Positions 8,088-16,979 of a DNA stretch of 64,000 nt are shown one piece after another. The position numbers and the translations under genes are program-made. Every line of letters starts with the position of its first letter. The first letter of the stretch is position 1. Location: contig NZ_FLKM01000008.1 in NCBI RefSeq assembly GCF_900086585.1, positions 868,001-932,000 of the forward strand, given 5' to 3'. The DNA comes from Emergencia timonensis (GTDB lineage: Bacteria > Bacillota > Clostridia > Peptostreptococcales > Anaerovoracaceae). A model generated the notes under the pieces. That model was not told the DNA's origin and searched no databases. It worked only from the letters and a program-made list of their open reading frames with translations.

Positions 8088-10076
8088 GTGGCAAATTTGA
8101 TAACAGGTGAATGGAAGAAACTCTTTCAGTGGAAGTTTCTCTTGATATTGCTCCCGCTGGTGTTTCTTCTAAACGGCGTGTTGCTGTCTAATCAGATTAC
8201 AAGAGATTTCGATGAAAATCAAAATATAGACAGATGGATAATAAACGAGGCTGAACCGGTTTCTTACGTAGACTTTCTGCAGAGTATTGATGAGCAAGCA
8301 GAGAAAATGCAGGATGCGGCCGTCTTTAATGGAAGCTATTTTAACAGGGAAAGTCTTGAAAAAACGAGAAGTGTATACAGCCGTCTTCACGGTATACGGC
8401 CGGAAACGGATTATCCGACGGGAATGCGGTACGTGACGGACTATCACATGACAGATGTCTTCCTGTTTCTTACTGTCATTGCGTTACTGATTCGGCTGAT
8501 GCTGCAGGAACGGGCAGAAGGCTTGCTTCATTTAATAAAGCCGACAAAAAATGGCAGAGGGCGGTTGATCGGGGCCAAGTATCTGACATTAGTTACTGTG
8601 GTGTTTTTGCTTGTTGTCTTATTTTATGGAACCAATTATCTTGTGGCAGGCGCCATGGATCTGTTGGGAAGGGGAGATGCTGCCATCCAGTCATTGGACG
8701 GATATATGGCAAGCCCTTTCGCAATCAGCATCAATACATATTTTTATCTGTTTCTTCTCTGTAAGTGGATAGCTGTGACGGCTGTAAGCAGTGTGTTTTT
8801 TCTTTTCTGTATCTGCTGCCGCAATCAGGTCTATTCGATACTGTGCATTGTGACAGCTTTTACCGGTGAGCTGCTGCTATGGCTGAGCATAGAGGATTAT
8901 TCCTGGCTCAGTCCGATTCGCCAGTTGAATCTGGCTGCTATCATGGATACTTCACATTATTTTAATGACTACATCAATTTTAATTTTTTCGGAATCCCAG
9001 TCTCTTCCGTAACTGCGGGCCTTCTGACAGTGGTTACTGCAGTCGTGGTCTCACTGCTGCTGTCAGTAAGGCTGTTCTCGTCAGAAGCTTCCGTTGAAGC
9101 AAAGAAAAACCAGTGGCTCCATCCTTTTAATAGGAAAAAATCCACGACGAAACTTTCTGCCAGCCTGCTTCAGGGGGAGTGTAAAAAGCTATTCCTGATG
9201 CAGCGGGGATTGTTTCTTCTGGCGCTGCTTCTTGTGATACAGGTAATCTCTTATTGGGATAGTCCATTTTTTACGGACAAAGAGGAGGCATATTATCAGA
9301 AGTATTCACAGATTCTCGAGGGAGAGCTATCAGAGGAGAAGGCTGAATGGATAAAAACGGAAGAAGAGCGATTTGAAGCTTTGTCAGTGAAGCTTGAGGA
9401 ACAGTACCAGCGCCATGAGCAGGGAGAAATCAGCTCTGCCGTCTTGGAATATTATGTTTCCGAACTGACACCGGAACAAGCCGAATTGAATGGCTTTAAA
9501 AGAGCGAAAGAACAATATCAATATCTGCAGGAACAGTTTGTAAAGGATGAGAACGTTGCTTATCTATATCAAACAGGATGGAACCAGCTTTTGGGGCCGG
9601 AAGGAAGGCAGGCAGAAGTGCTTGATTTTGCAAAACTGTTCTTGATACTTCTGCTTGCGTTATCAACTCTGGGGACCATTGAAAAGACGTCTTCTGTAGA
9701 ACTGCTGATTCGGCCCTCTGCAAAGGGAAGCAACGCCGTGAACCGTGTAAAATTCAAGTTGTGCACGGCGTATGCTTTCGCTGCGGCGGCAATTGTATTT
9801 ATATGGAGACCGCTGCAAATTGCAGATTATTATTCGTTGTCTGGAATTAATTACAGCTTGCGGAGTCTGATGATCTTTTCGCAGACTAAATGGCCGGTAT
9901 CCGTAGGGCTGTATTTAGGTGTCATTTATTTGTTAAAAGCAGCGTCGGCTGTCTTTGCCGGACAACTTATTTTCTGCCTGTCTCGGAAATGCAGGCAGGA
10001 GAGTACGGTCTTTTTTTTGGGAGGTATCATCTTTCTGATTCCTTCCGCAGCAGTATGGTTTTATTGTGGCTTGTGA
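8088..10076 (+). CDS. ABC-2 type permease, large clostridial form
   Basis: The GTG at 8088 (VANLITGEWKKLF) has GGAGG about nine bases upstream; a longer open frame from 8019 overlaps the ATPase gene and is rejected. The 662 residues look like a duplicated ABC-2 permease. An N-terminal half has a short cytoplasmic GEWKKLF-like start, helix 1, a large outside loop and about five more helices. A second similar start, LLQGECKKLFLMQRG, near residue 360 is followed by another helix, a Glu-rich outside loop and more helices. It should work with the adjacent ATPase. The repeat inside one chain is my reading of the hydropathy pattern, not an alignment. Confidence 0.75.
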   Translation: MANLITGEWKKLFQWKFLLILLPLVFLLNGVLLSNQITRDFDENQNIDRWIINEAEPVSYVDFLQSIDEQAEKMQDAAVFNGSYFNRESLEKTRSVYSRLHGIRPETDYPTGMRYVTDYHMTDVFLFLTVIALLIRLMLQERAEGLLHLIKPTKNGRGRLIGAKYLTLVTVVFLLVVLFYGTNYLVAGAMDLLGRGDAAIQSLDGYMASPFAISINTYFYLFLLCKWIAVTAVSSVFFLFCICCRNQVYSILCIVTAFTGELLLWLSIEDYSWLSPIRQLNLAAIMDTSHYFNDYINFNFFGIPVSSVTAGLLTVVTAVVVSLLLSVRLFSSEASVEAKKNQWLHPFNRKKSTTKLSASLLQGECKKLFLMQRGLFLLALLLVIQVISYWDSPFFTDKEEAYYQKYSQILEGELSEEKAEWIKTEEERFEALSVKLEEQYQRHEQGEISSAVLEYYVSELTPEQAELNGFKRAKEQYQYLQEQFVKDENVAYLYQTGWNQLLGPEGRQAEVLDFAKLFLILLLALSTLGTIEKTSSVELLIRPSAKGSNAVNRVKFKLCTAYAFAAAAIVFIWRPLQIADYYSLSGINYSLRSLMIFSQTKWPVSVGLYLGVIYLLKAASAVFAGQLIFCLSRKCRQESTVFFLGGIIFLIPSAAVWFYCGL

Positions 10077-10085
10077 TTCTGGATA

Positions 10086-10568
10086 TTACAGCGTTTTGAC
10101 CATGTCATACCAGACTGCGCCGCCGTGGACGGAGGCGGATATTCCCTGTTTCTCAAAGCCGAACCTGGCATAATAGTGAATCAAGTGCTCCTTGCATGTC
10201 AAAGCCATGGAGGTCATGTCTAACTGCCTGGCAGTTTCTACGGCAGCATTGAGCATTTGTTCGGCAACACCCTGCTTTTGCCAGGCGGCGGCTGTCATGA
10301 CAGATAGCACCGCGCACACTGTTCCCATGGGTACCTTTTCCATTTCAAAGATGTCATCGTCGATGACGGGCGTCGCCATGGGAATCATACAGACAACACC
10401 TACAATCTCTCCTTCTGCTTCCCCGACGATAAAGTAGTCGGGATAATTGGCAAGCCTCCAGGTATACTTCTCTTTTGAAGCAGCTTCTTCTGGCGGAAAA
10501 CATTCCGCTTCAATTGCTGAAATTTTGTCCAGGTCAGTGATTTGCGCTTTTCTGATTTTCAATTCCAT
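10086..10568 (-). CDS. GNAT family N-acetyltransferase
   Basis: The 160-residue protein starts MELKIRKAQITDLDKISAIEAECFPPEEAA and carries the acetyl-CoA loop QKQGVAEQML in the position of the family Q/RxxGxG/A motif. It ends with the usual HYYARFGFEKQG beta-bulge region. GNAT enzymes transfer acetyl groups to amines; the acceptor is unknown. Its start follows the LUD stop by two bases, so translation is coupled and both are one operon. It converges with the ABC permease at 10076. Confidence 0.9.
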   Translation of the reverse strand: MELKIRKAQITDLDKISAIEAECFPPEEAASKEKYTWRLANYPDYFIVGEAEGEIVGVVCMIPMATPVIDDDIFEMEKVPMGTVCAVLSVMTAAAWQKQGVAEQMLNAAVETARQLDMTSMALTCKEHLIHYYARFGFEKQGISASVHGGAVWYDMVKTL

Positions 10569-10570
10569 AA

Positions 10571-11176
10571 TTAATACCCCGCACTTTCTTCGATTAAGAT
10601 GACTTCCATTTCAGATGACATCATTTTCTTGTAGTGAATAACCATCGCATTGCAAATTCTTTCCTCGCTATTGCAGTCGTAGCAGCGGTTTCCTTTGACT
10701 GCGCAAGGGGTCTTGCAGTCCAGCCGTTTCCCATTGAGAGGTGCGGCTACATTACGGGCGCGGTCGATGGCCTGATGGAGGTTTTCGACGATTTTGTTGG
10801 TGCCCGCGATGAAGTAAACCTTTTCGTGACCGTAAAGGGTAGAGGCCAGACGGTTGCCTGCACCGTCGATATTGACCATTTCGCCGTCCTCACTGATGGC
10901 ATTGACCGATGAAAGATAGATGGCAGTGTCCATCGCTTTTTTTCGTGTGTCTTCTGCCGTCAAACCATCGGCAGGATGCCAGTGCCAATAGACTTCGTTG
11001 TGGGTCGACAGGGTTTGGAAAGAACCCATTTCTTCCATGGTCATAGAACCGCCGATGCCGACGGTAGTGCTGTCGATCTGCTGGTTGAGATAGCGATCAG
11101 CCTCTTCCAGTGTTTGAAAGACCGAGACTTTGTAGCCGTTCTTTTCCAGAGACTGCGTTGTTTTTGTGAGATTCAT
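10571..11176 (-). CDS. LUD domain protein (LutC/YkgG-like, DUF162) with a Cys-rich tail
   Basis: A 201-residue LUD protein: VGIGGSMTMEEMG near residue 40 is the family glycine-rich turn, and GTNKIVENLHQAIDRAR near 128-143 is also conserved. LUD proteins occur in lactate-utilisation operons, but stand-alone short members are common in anaerobes and lack an assigned reaction. The C-terminus has five cysteines spaced C-x3-C-x6-C-x2-C-x6-C, which could hold an iron-sulfur cluster; that is inference. A Shine-Dalgarno AAGGAGG precedes the start. It is co-transcribed with the GNAT gene. Confidence 0.88.
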   Translation of the reverse strand: MNLTKTTQSLEKNGYKVSVFQTLEEADRYLNQQIDSTTVGIGGSMTMEEMGSFQTLSTHNEVYWHWHPADGLTAEDTRKKAMDTAIYLSSVNAISEDGEMVNIDGAGNRLASTLYGHEKVYFIAGTNKIVENLHQAIDRARNVAAPLNGKRLDCKTPCAVKGNRCYDCNSEERICNAMVIHYKKMMSSEMEVILIEESAGY

Positions 11177-11219
11177 CGATTCTTACCTCCTTGGATATAT
11201 AGCAGTTATATATTATCTA

Positions 11220-11249
11220 AGTATACCATAAACCAAGGCCTGGCTGCAA
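11220..11249 (-). promoter_or_regulatory. Promoter of the LUD-GNAT operon
   Basis: On the minus strand TTGCAG (11249-11244) and an extended -10 TGGTATACT (TATACT at 11225-11220) are 18 bases apart, about 45 bases before the LUD start. Confidence 0.55.
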
Positions 11250-11260
11250 TTGAATGCTGC

Positions 11261-12556
11261 CTATAAGAAAAGATGTCCCACGATGGATGCCAGTGCAACG
11301 ATGCAAACCACACGTTCAATCCAAATAATAAAAAGTTTTCCTAGCGAGACATCGATATTGCTTGGCAGGATGCAGGGAATTGTACCTGTAAAAAAGACAA
11401 TTTCGCCAATTGCAAGCACGCCTACGACAAAGCGGGATACGATGGAAGCTGCACTGGAAGCAACGACCATGGAAGTGACCGGTTCTGCTACAGTGATTGC
11501 GGCAGCTTGGGCGACTGCCATCTCGTCAGGAATCATGGTCAGCTTGGTCAATGGATAAAACAACCAGGCGATGTAGTCGAAGACATCAGTAAAATTGACC
11601 AAAAGCAAGGTGATGGTACCCAAAGACATCATCAAAGGCAGCAGATTCATTATGGCGATCATACCGCCTTTGAAGTTGCCCCATAGACTGGCAAATAAAT
11701 TCGGAGCGTTCTGTGCCTGGATCAATCCTGCCTGCCAAGCCTGCTTCAGCAGGCTGCCCTTTTCGTGGGCTTCTTCTACGTATTCAGCATTTTCCCAGCA
11801 GGTTTCCGGCACTTTGCAAAGAGGCCAGAGACGCACGGTGATAGCTGTCGTCAAGAAGGTGATGATCAAAGCAGACCAGAAGAAGAGACCCCAATGGGGC
11901 ATCAGTCCCAGCAGATTGGCGGCGATAACCAGGAACGGCATGGACACCGTAGCAAACCCGGTTACAAGGATTGCCGCTTCTTTGTGTGTGAATTTTCCTT
12001 CACGATAGAGGTTATCCGTAGCTACGATACCTACGGAAAAGCTGCCAATAAAGGAAGCTACAGCAATAATTGCCGCCCGACCTGGCAGCTTCCACAGCGG
12101 TCGCATAATGGGTCTGACCAAGACGCCAAAGAAGTCGAGAATTCCGTAGTCCGTGATAAAAGTCAGAAGCAGGCAGCCGATCGGTACGGTCAGAGCGCCA
12201 GGTATGATTACCTTTGGAAACAGCATCTCAAAGACTGCTGTATTGACTGCTTCTGAACATAAGGAAAATGCTCCTGCGACAGCACACAAGACACCGATAA
12301 ATTTTAACAGGGTAAAGATCACATCCATAGCAGATCTGTTCCAGGTTTTGTTGATAAAGGGCAGGATCGCGCCGGCGATGATGATCGCTAGGGAGACAGC
12401 CAGGGCTGCTGTGGGCAGGTTGGTGGAAATCGAAGTAACCAACTGATCGATTAAAATTGAACTTCGGCCGTTTACTGTGACAGGGACGAAAAATAGAATC
12501 AGACCTGCACCACTTCCGATGAAAAACTTAAGTATATTTTGATATTTACTTTCCAT
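11261..12556 (-). CDS. YjiH family membrane protein (nucleoside-recognition/Gate domain)
   Basis: A 431-residue protein with about eleven membrane segments. The N-terminus (NILKFFIGSGAGLILFFVPV) and the internal GRAAIIAVASFIGSFSVGI segment fit the YjiH family of Gate-domain transporters. The physiological substrate of this family is not established. It lies 36 bases downstream of an FAD-dependent oxidoreductase on the same strand and is probably co-transcribed, so it may import the oxidoreductase substrate. A divergent LysR regulator completes the unit. Confidence 0.85.
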   Translation of the reverse strand: MESKYQNILKFFIGSGAGLILFFVPVTVNGRSSILIDQLVTSISTNLPTAALAVSLAIIIAGAILPFINKTWNRSAMDVIFTLLKFIGVLCAVAGAFSLCSEAVNTAVFEMLFPKVIIPGALTVPIGCLLLTFITDYGILDFFGVLVRPIMRPLWKLPGRAAIIAVASFIGSFSVGIVATDNLYREGKFTHKEAAILVTGFATVSMPFLVIAANLLGLMPHWGLFFWSALIITFLTTAITVRLWPLCKVPETCWENAEYVEEAHEKGSLLKQAWQAGLIQAQNAPNLFASLWGNFKGGMIAIMNLLPLMMSLGTITLLLVNFTDVFDYIAWLFYPLTKLTMIPDEMAVAQAAAITVAEPVTSMVVASSAASIVSRFVVGVLAIGEIVFFTGTIPCILPSNIDVSLGKLFIIWIERVVCIVALASIVGHLFL

Positions 12557-12592
12557 TATGTGCTCCTTTCTATTGGGATACTCCGAAGAGTG

Positions 12593-13966
12593 TTATCCCA
12601 GATAGACGCCTTGCTTCTTCAACTGCGTCTGTACCTTTTTTATGTCTACATCTCTCACTTTCACATCATCTGCAGCAGCAACAGCAGCGGCGACTCCGGC
12701 GGCCTGTCCATATGCAAAGCAGTGTGTAACCAAGTTCGTCATGCTGTTGACTGTCAGTTCCGAAGAGAAGCATCTTCCGGCGACTAAAAGTCCGTCTACT
12801 GTTATTGGAACTAGTACGCCGTATGGGATTTTTGAAGGAACCTGGGGCATAGCGGGATTGACGGTAGAGGGAATCACAGCGATGTGATTGTCACACTCCT
12901 TTTGGCCGTACAGATCCTCCATTTCCAGATGATGAAGACCAAGAATCCGGCGGCTGCCTCTGGTTCCCAGTTGTGGCGCGGTGTCATAAAGCCAGATATT
13001 TTCTAATCCGGGAATTTTGTTTGTGCGGATATAGTCCATGACATCGACAATGGTTCTTCTTACTAAAGTTTCAACGGCAGTGATATCTTTTACTTTGATA
13101 CTGCTGTAACCGAGAACCCAGTTATCTACCCAAACAACATCATTTCTCGATGTTGGGAATATTTTCAGGGCGTATCCTGCAATTTGCTGTAAATTCTGTT
13201 CATGTTTTTTTAGCTGCTGCGGGTTTGTTGCTGCGTAATCGGCATAACGTTCATAGTCTGCACCACCGAATCTGTATACCAGAGCCAGTGAAGCCGTTCG
13301 GCTGACATCGTGAAGGATGTCTGTGTCTCTTGAAGCTGCCTGCATGCTTGACAAATCAATTTCGAACTCAGCGCCGGCCGATGCGAAGATGTCTCCATCG
13401 CCGCTGCAGTCGATCACCGTTTTCGCCATGACTGCCTTACGGCCTTCCTTGCTCTCAAAGCATACCCCTTTAACCGTACCGGCATCCGTGATCGCTCTGC
13501 AGCAGAGACTGTGGAGGTATAAATTGACACCGGCTTCTTCTATCATTTGAGAGAGAACGATTTTCATCAGATCGGGGTCTACATATCCTCCATAACATAC
13601 CTCGTTGTTCCAAGTCATGTTGAAATATTTTTTCCATTTTTCCATGTGGGATGAATCTGTAGAACCGGTAATGGATTTGTCAGGTCCGCAGACGCCTCCA
13701 AGGGCTGTAAGACGTTCCATGATTTCCAGCATGATACCGCGAATCATAATGGTTTTTCCTGCACTCATGGATGGGATTAAGATCACTTCGCCTCCGGTAG
13801 GCATTCCGCCCAGTTGTCCATATCTCTCCAAAAGCACAGTCTTGGCACCGGCCCGGGCGGCGGCAATGGCAGCAGCACTTCCAGCTGACCCGCCGCCTAC
13901 GACTAGTACATCGGCCTCCTCCAAGATTTCAATATTTCGTTCTTCTTCTAAATAATACTTTTCCAT
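12593..13966 (-). CDS. FAD-dependent oxidoreductase (FAD_oxidored family)
   Basis: The 457-residue enzyme has a dinucleotide-binding motif near the N-terminus (VLVVGGGSAGSAAAIAAARA, about residues 20-39), the ERYGQLGGMPTGG turn, and the DCSGDGDIFASAGAEFE motif in the middle that marks this flavoprotein group. Members oxidise diverse small molecules; the substrate is not evident. AAGGAGG precedes the ATG. It is transcribed away from a LysR gene, with a YjiH-type permease just downstream, so the three form a likely regulated uptake-and-oxidation unit. Confidence 0.88.
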   Translation of the reverse strand: MEKYYLEEERNIEILEEADVLVVGGGSAGSAAAIAAARAGAKTVLLERYGQLGGMPTGGEVILIPSMSAGKTIMIRGIMLEIMERLTALGGVCGPDKSITGSTDSSHMEKWKKYFNMTWNNEVCYGGYVDPDLMKIVLSQMIEEAGVNLYLHSLCCRAITDAGTVKGVCFESKEGRKAVMAKTVIDCSGDGDIFASAGAEFEIDLSSMQAASRDTDILHDVSRTASLALVYRFGGADYERYADYAATNPQQLKKHEQNLQQIAGYALKIFPTSRNDVVWVDNWVLGYSSIKVKDITAVETLVRRTIVDVMDYIRTNKIPGLENIWLYDTAPQLGTRGSRRILGLHHLEMEDLYGQKECDNHIAVIPSTVNPAMPQVPSKIPYGVLVPITVDGLLVAGRCFSSELTVNSMTNLVTHCFAYGQAAGVAAAVAAADDVKVRDVDIKKVQTQLKKQGVYLG

Positions 13967-14051
13967 AAAAAATTCCTCCTTGATTTCTTTCCTAATTTAA
14001 AATATAAAGCAAAGTGGTGATAATGGGAAATACTAAAAAAATCATATAATT

Positions 14052-14101
14052 ATAACTTTTTAGTTATTTTAATTGAAGGGCTGACCGGGTTATGTTATGA
14101 T
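14052..14101 (+). promoter_or_regulatory. Divergent LysR/FAD-oxidoreductase control region
   Basis: ATAACT (14052-14057) and AGTTAT (14062-14067) form a perfect inverted repeat with a four-T centre, a typical LysR-type box. TTGAAG (14073-14078) and TATGAT (14096-14101), 17 bases apart, give the promoter of the LysR gene, so the box lies just upstream of its -35. Confidence 0.5.
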
Positions 14102-14120
14102 GACCTCAGAGGTGAACTTT

Positions 14121-15005
14121 ATGAACGAAAAAGATTATGTGTATTTTCGAGAAGTAGCAAAATGTCTCAATTACACAAAAGCAGCTGAAAACCTGTATAT
14201 CTCTCAGCCGGCCTTGACAAAGAGAATTGGCGATATCGAAAGAAAACTGGGAATTACATTATTCTATCGCACGAAACATAGTGTGACGCTTACACCGGCT
14301 GGAAGAATTTTGCTGGATGGATATCCAAAGATTACCACCAGCTTTCAAAACCTGATGGACAAAGCAAAGCTGGCAAATGAAGGGAAAATCGGAACAATCA
14401 GAATCGGTCTGCAGGAAGGCCAGAATTTGGACGAAGATTTAGTGTACGAGCTGAAGCGATTCAAGGAAAAATATCCGAATATTGAAGTGATGATCGCTTG
14501 TCATCCATATAACCAATTGCTGAAAATGCTGGAGACTGGCGAAATTGATTTTGGCTTTTCCCTATACTTTGATGCTGCTGACTACAACGCGTTAGAGGTC
14601 AAGGTGATAAAAGAAATGGAAAGTTACATCGTTGTTTCCGCTGATAATGAGATGTGTGCTTCTGATCAGATGGATTTTGAAGAACTGAACAATCATACGC
14701 TGCTGATTGTTGGCAGCGGCGTGGTTTCCTCTGGAGCATGGTTTGTAAAAAAACAATGCAGAGAGAATCACATTAATCCCGCGAAAATCAAATTGATTGA
14801 CCGTTATTCCACTCTGCATTTGCTGCTGGTTTTGAACGAAGGCTTTGCTTTCATGAATCAGAACACTTGGTTTACGGATTCTAAACTGCGATTTTTCCCG
14901 ATGCCGAAAGGAAATACTGTGACACGGGTTGCTTCTTGGCGAGGAAACAATGATAATCCAGTGTTATCGATACTCCTTGAGGAAATACATCTCTTTGGCA
15001 AATGA
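14121..15005 (+). CDS. LysR family transcriptional regulator
   Basis: The ATG at 14121 has AGAGGTG upstream and gives 294 residues. Residues about 5-65 are the winged helix-turn-helix (YFREVAKCLNYTKAAENLYISQPALTKRI split over helices 1-3). The rest is a periplasmic-binding-like effector domain starting GTIRIGLQEGQ. It is divergent from the FAD oxidoreductase-YjiH operon and presumably regulates it. The effector is unknown. Confidence 0.92.
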   Translation: MNEKDYVYFREVAKCLNYTKAAENLYISQPALTKRIGDIERKLGITLFYRTKHSVTLTPAGRILLDGYPKITTSFQNLMDKAKLANEGKIGTIRIGLQEGQNLDEDLVYELKRFKEKYPNIEVMIACHPYNQLLKMLETGEIDFGFSLYFDAADYNALEVKVIKEMESYIVVSADNEMCASDQMDFEELNNHTLLIVGSGVVSSGAWFVKKQCRENHINPAKIKLIDRYSTLHLLLVLNEGFAFMNQNTWFTDSKLRFFPMPKGNTVTRVASWRGNNDNPVLSILLEEIHLFGK

Positions 15006-15019
15006 TTACGACAATTTTG

Positions 15020-15820
15020 TCAGCAGGCATCGTCTGGAAAAGGATCCGTTTCATTGTCAGTCAGAAAACGCCTGTGATATTTTAGTTTCGCGTATTTGAG
15101 CACTTTCTGCAGATAAATGGTGTTATAGGCGCCGCCCACTGCGCCAACAATGGGAATCCCCTGCAGGAATTTGAGATAAAGCAGCTCCTTGGACATGGTT
15201 GCAGAAGTGATTTTGATCTGTCGGCCTTGATCATAATCTTGAGGCCAGGCGGACTGTTCAATGAATTCGTTGAGCTGCTGGTCTCCTTGCGCCAGATCAT
15301 CACCGTAAGATAAAGCTGTCTCAACCATTTTGAGTATGAAATATTTCTCTTCTGGGGTATCATAGCTGTATCCAAAATTCAGCGCGACTTCGTAGACGCT
15401 CTTGAGAAGGACGCCGACAAATACAGGGATATCGGGAAGTCCGATGCCCAAGGCTCCCAGGCCTACCCCCTCAACGCTGGAAAGCAGCAGATTTTTTGTG
15501 TTAGCCGTATCGGTTTTCCTGGAAAACTTTCGCAGTGATTTCTTGTCCTCTTTCAGTTCTACCGCATAAGAATTGATCTTGAACTGTCTCTCCAGTTCTT
15601 CTTTTTTGTATGTTTTTTCTAGCACGCCCGTGCCCTTTTCGAAGATCGTTTCAAAAGCTTTCGCAAAGGCGGCATCGAGGGTGCCCTGTAATTTTTCGGG
15701 AACCTTGTCTTCAAGAATTTGGTTTAACTTGCTGTCCTTTTTGCGAGTTCCTTTCTCAAGAAAGGTCTGTTCTTGCTTGAGCAGCCTGCTCCATTCCTTC
15801 TCCCTCGGTGTGATTTTCAC
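15020..15820 (-). CDS. EcsC family protein
   Basis: A 266-residue protein with the EcsC pattern: a charged N-terminal half, a glycine-rich hydrophobic segment (VGLGALGIGLPDIPVFVGVLLKSVYEVALNFGY, in two parts) and a second short hydrophobic stretch, GIPIVGAVGGAYNTIYLQKV. EcsC homologues are membrane-associated and lack a defined biochemical role. It converges with the LysR gene and has no obvious operon partner. Confidence 0.85.
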   Translation of the reverse strand: MKITPREKEWSRLLKQEQTFLEKGTRKKDSKLNQILEDKVPEKLQGTLDAAFAKAFETIFEKGTGVLEKTYKKEELERQFKINSYAVELKEDKKSLRKFSRKTDTANTKNLLLSSVEGVGLGALGIGLPDIPVFVGVLLKSVYEVALNFGYSYDTPEEKYFILKMVETALSYGDDLAQGDQQLNEFIEQSAWPQDYDQGRQIKITSATMSKELLYLKFLQGIPIVGAVGGAYNTIYLQKVLKYAKLKYHRRFLTDNETDPFPDDAC

Positions 15821-15933
15821 TAGTATAAACCCCCTTTTTGTGATAAGATATCATATGCATTCCCTGCGGAATAGAGAAGTATGATGAATACGTTCATTTT
15901 ACCATTATATTAATCAGAAAGTGAGGAGTTTAC

Positions 15934-16296
15934 ATGAAATTTACGATGTATCACAGCTGTATTACAGTTTTAAATTTAGAAAAATCCATAGAGTTTTACG
16001 AGAAGGCCCTTGGGCTTTCGGAGATCAGGCGCATGGAAGGCGACGACTATAAAATTGTGTTCTTGGGAACGGAAGGAAATCCGTGTCAGTTAGAGCTGAC
16101 CTGGTATGCGGACAGAAAAGAGCCTTATGACCTGGGTGACAATGAAATTCATGTCGGCTTTAGAGTGGACGACTTTGATGCTGCCAAGAAGTATCACGAA
16201 GAGATGGGTTGCATCTGCTTTGACAACTCCAATCTTGGAGTCTACTTTATTGAAGATCCGGATGGATATTGGATGGAGATTATTCCTACCAGATAG
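15934..16296 (+). CDS. VOC superfamily protein (glyoxalase I-like)
   Basis: The 120 residues form the two beta-alpha-beta-beta-beta modules of the vicinal oxygen chelate fold. Candidate metal ligands include the His in MYHSCITV, Glu in CQLELTW, His in NEIHVGF and Glu in YWMEIIP, matching glyoxalase I geometry. It may be lactoylglutathione-lyase-like or a related lyase/isomerase; Clostridia generally lack glutathione, so another thiol or substrate is likely. Good Shine-Dalgarno (GTGAGGAG). A terminator follows at 16316. Confidence 0.88.
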   Translation: MKFTMYHSCITVLNLEKSIEFYEKALGLSEIRRMEGDDYKIVFLGTEGNPCQLELTWYADRKEPYDLGDNEIHVGFRVDDFDAAKKYHEEMGCICFDNSNLGVYFIEDPDGYWMEIIPTR

Positions 16297-16315
16297 AAAA
16301 CGATAGAATGTGATG

Positions 16316-16359
16316 ACCCCGCTGAACACCAGTCAAACTGGAAGGTCGGCGGGGTTTTA
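16316..16359 (+). terminator. Rho-independent terminator after the VOC gene
   Basis: ACCCCGC (16316-16322) pairs with GCGGGGT (16349-16355), followed by TTT. It separates the VOC gene from the repeat array. Confidence 0.75.
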
Positions 16360-16371
16360 TATTGAATAAAA

Positions 16372-16950
16372 GCCGGGCCTTGGCGCCCGCCGTTACGTAG
16401 AATCGGCAAAAAACACTGTTTCTGTTATGCAGGCCCGGTCTGAACCCCGGCCGATGCGTAATCGAGCCGAGCCTTGGCGCCCGCCGTTACGCAGAATTGG
16501 CAAAAAACACTGTTACTGTTAAGCAGATCCGGTCTGGAACCCGGCCGATGCGTAACCAGGCCGAGCCTTGGCGCCCGCCGTTACGCAGAATCGGCGAAAA
16601 ACACTGTTTCTGTTAAGCAGATCCGGTCTGGAACCCGGCCGATGCGTAATCGAGCCGAGCCTTAACCCTCGCCGTTACGCAGAATCGGCGAAAAACACTG
16701 TTTCTGTTAAGCAGGTGGGGTCTGAACCCCGGCCGATGCGTAACTGGGCCGAGCCTTGGCGCCCGCCGTTACGCAGAATCGGCGAAAAACGCCATTTCTG
16801 TTACGCAGGCCCGATTTGGAACCTAGCCGATGCGTAACCGAGCCGAGCCTTGGCGTCCGCCGTTACGCAGAATCGGCGAAAAACACTGTTTCTGTTAAAC
16901 AGACCCGGTCTGAACCCCAGCCGATGCGTAACCGACTCGAGCTCTGGACG
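16372..16950. repeat. Six-copy tandem array of a 94-bp GC-rich repeat
   Basis: The block beginning CCTTGGCGCCCGCCGTTACG recurs at 16378, 16472, 16566, 16660 (variant), 16754 and 16848, exactly 94 bases apart, and a degenerate seventh start lies at 16942. Each unit contains CGTTACGC and ATCGGC, which are complementary to GCCGAT and GCGTAA about 45 bases later, so each can fold into a long imperfect hairpin. A third related motif, GTTAAGCAG, lies between the arms. Because 94 is not a multiple of three, the open frames across the array shift each unit and are not genes. The block is clearly richer in GC than its flanks. It lies after a terminator and before the GntR promoter. Confidence 0.92.
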
Positions 16951-16979
16951 CCTGCAGGCGAAAAAATCAAAAATACATA

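Noticed and set aside
16372..16950. CRISPR array
   Set aside because: The repeats are contiguous 94-bp units without unique spacers, and no cas gene is in the window.
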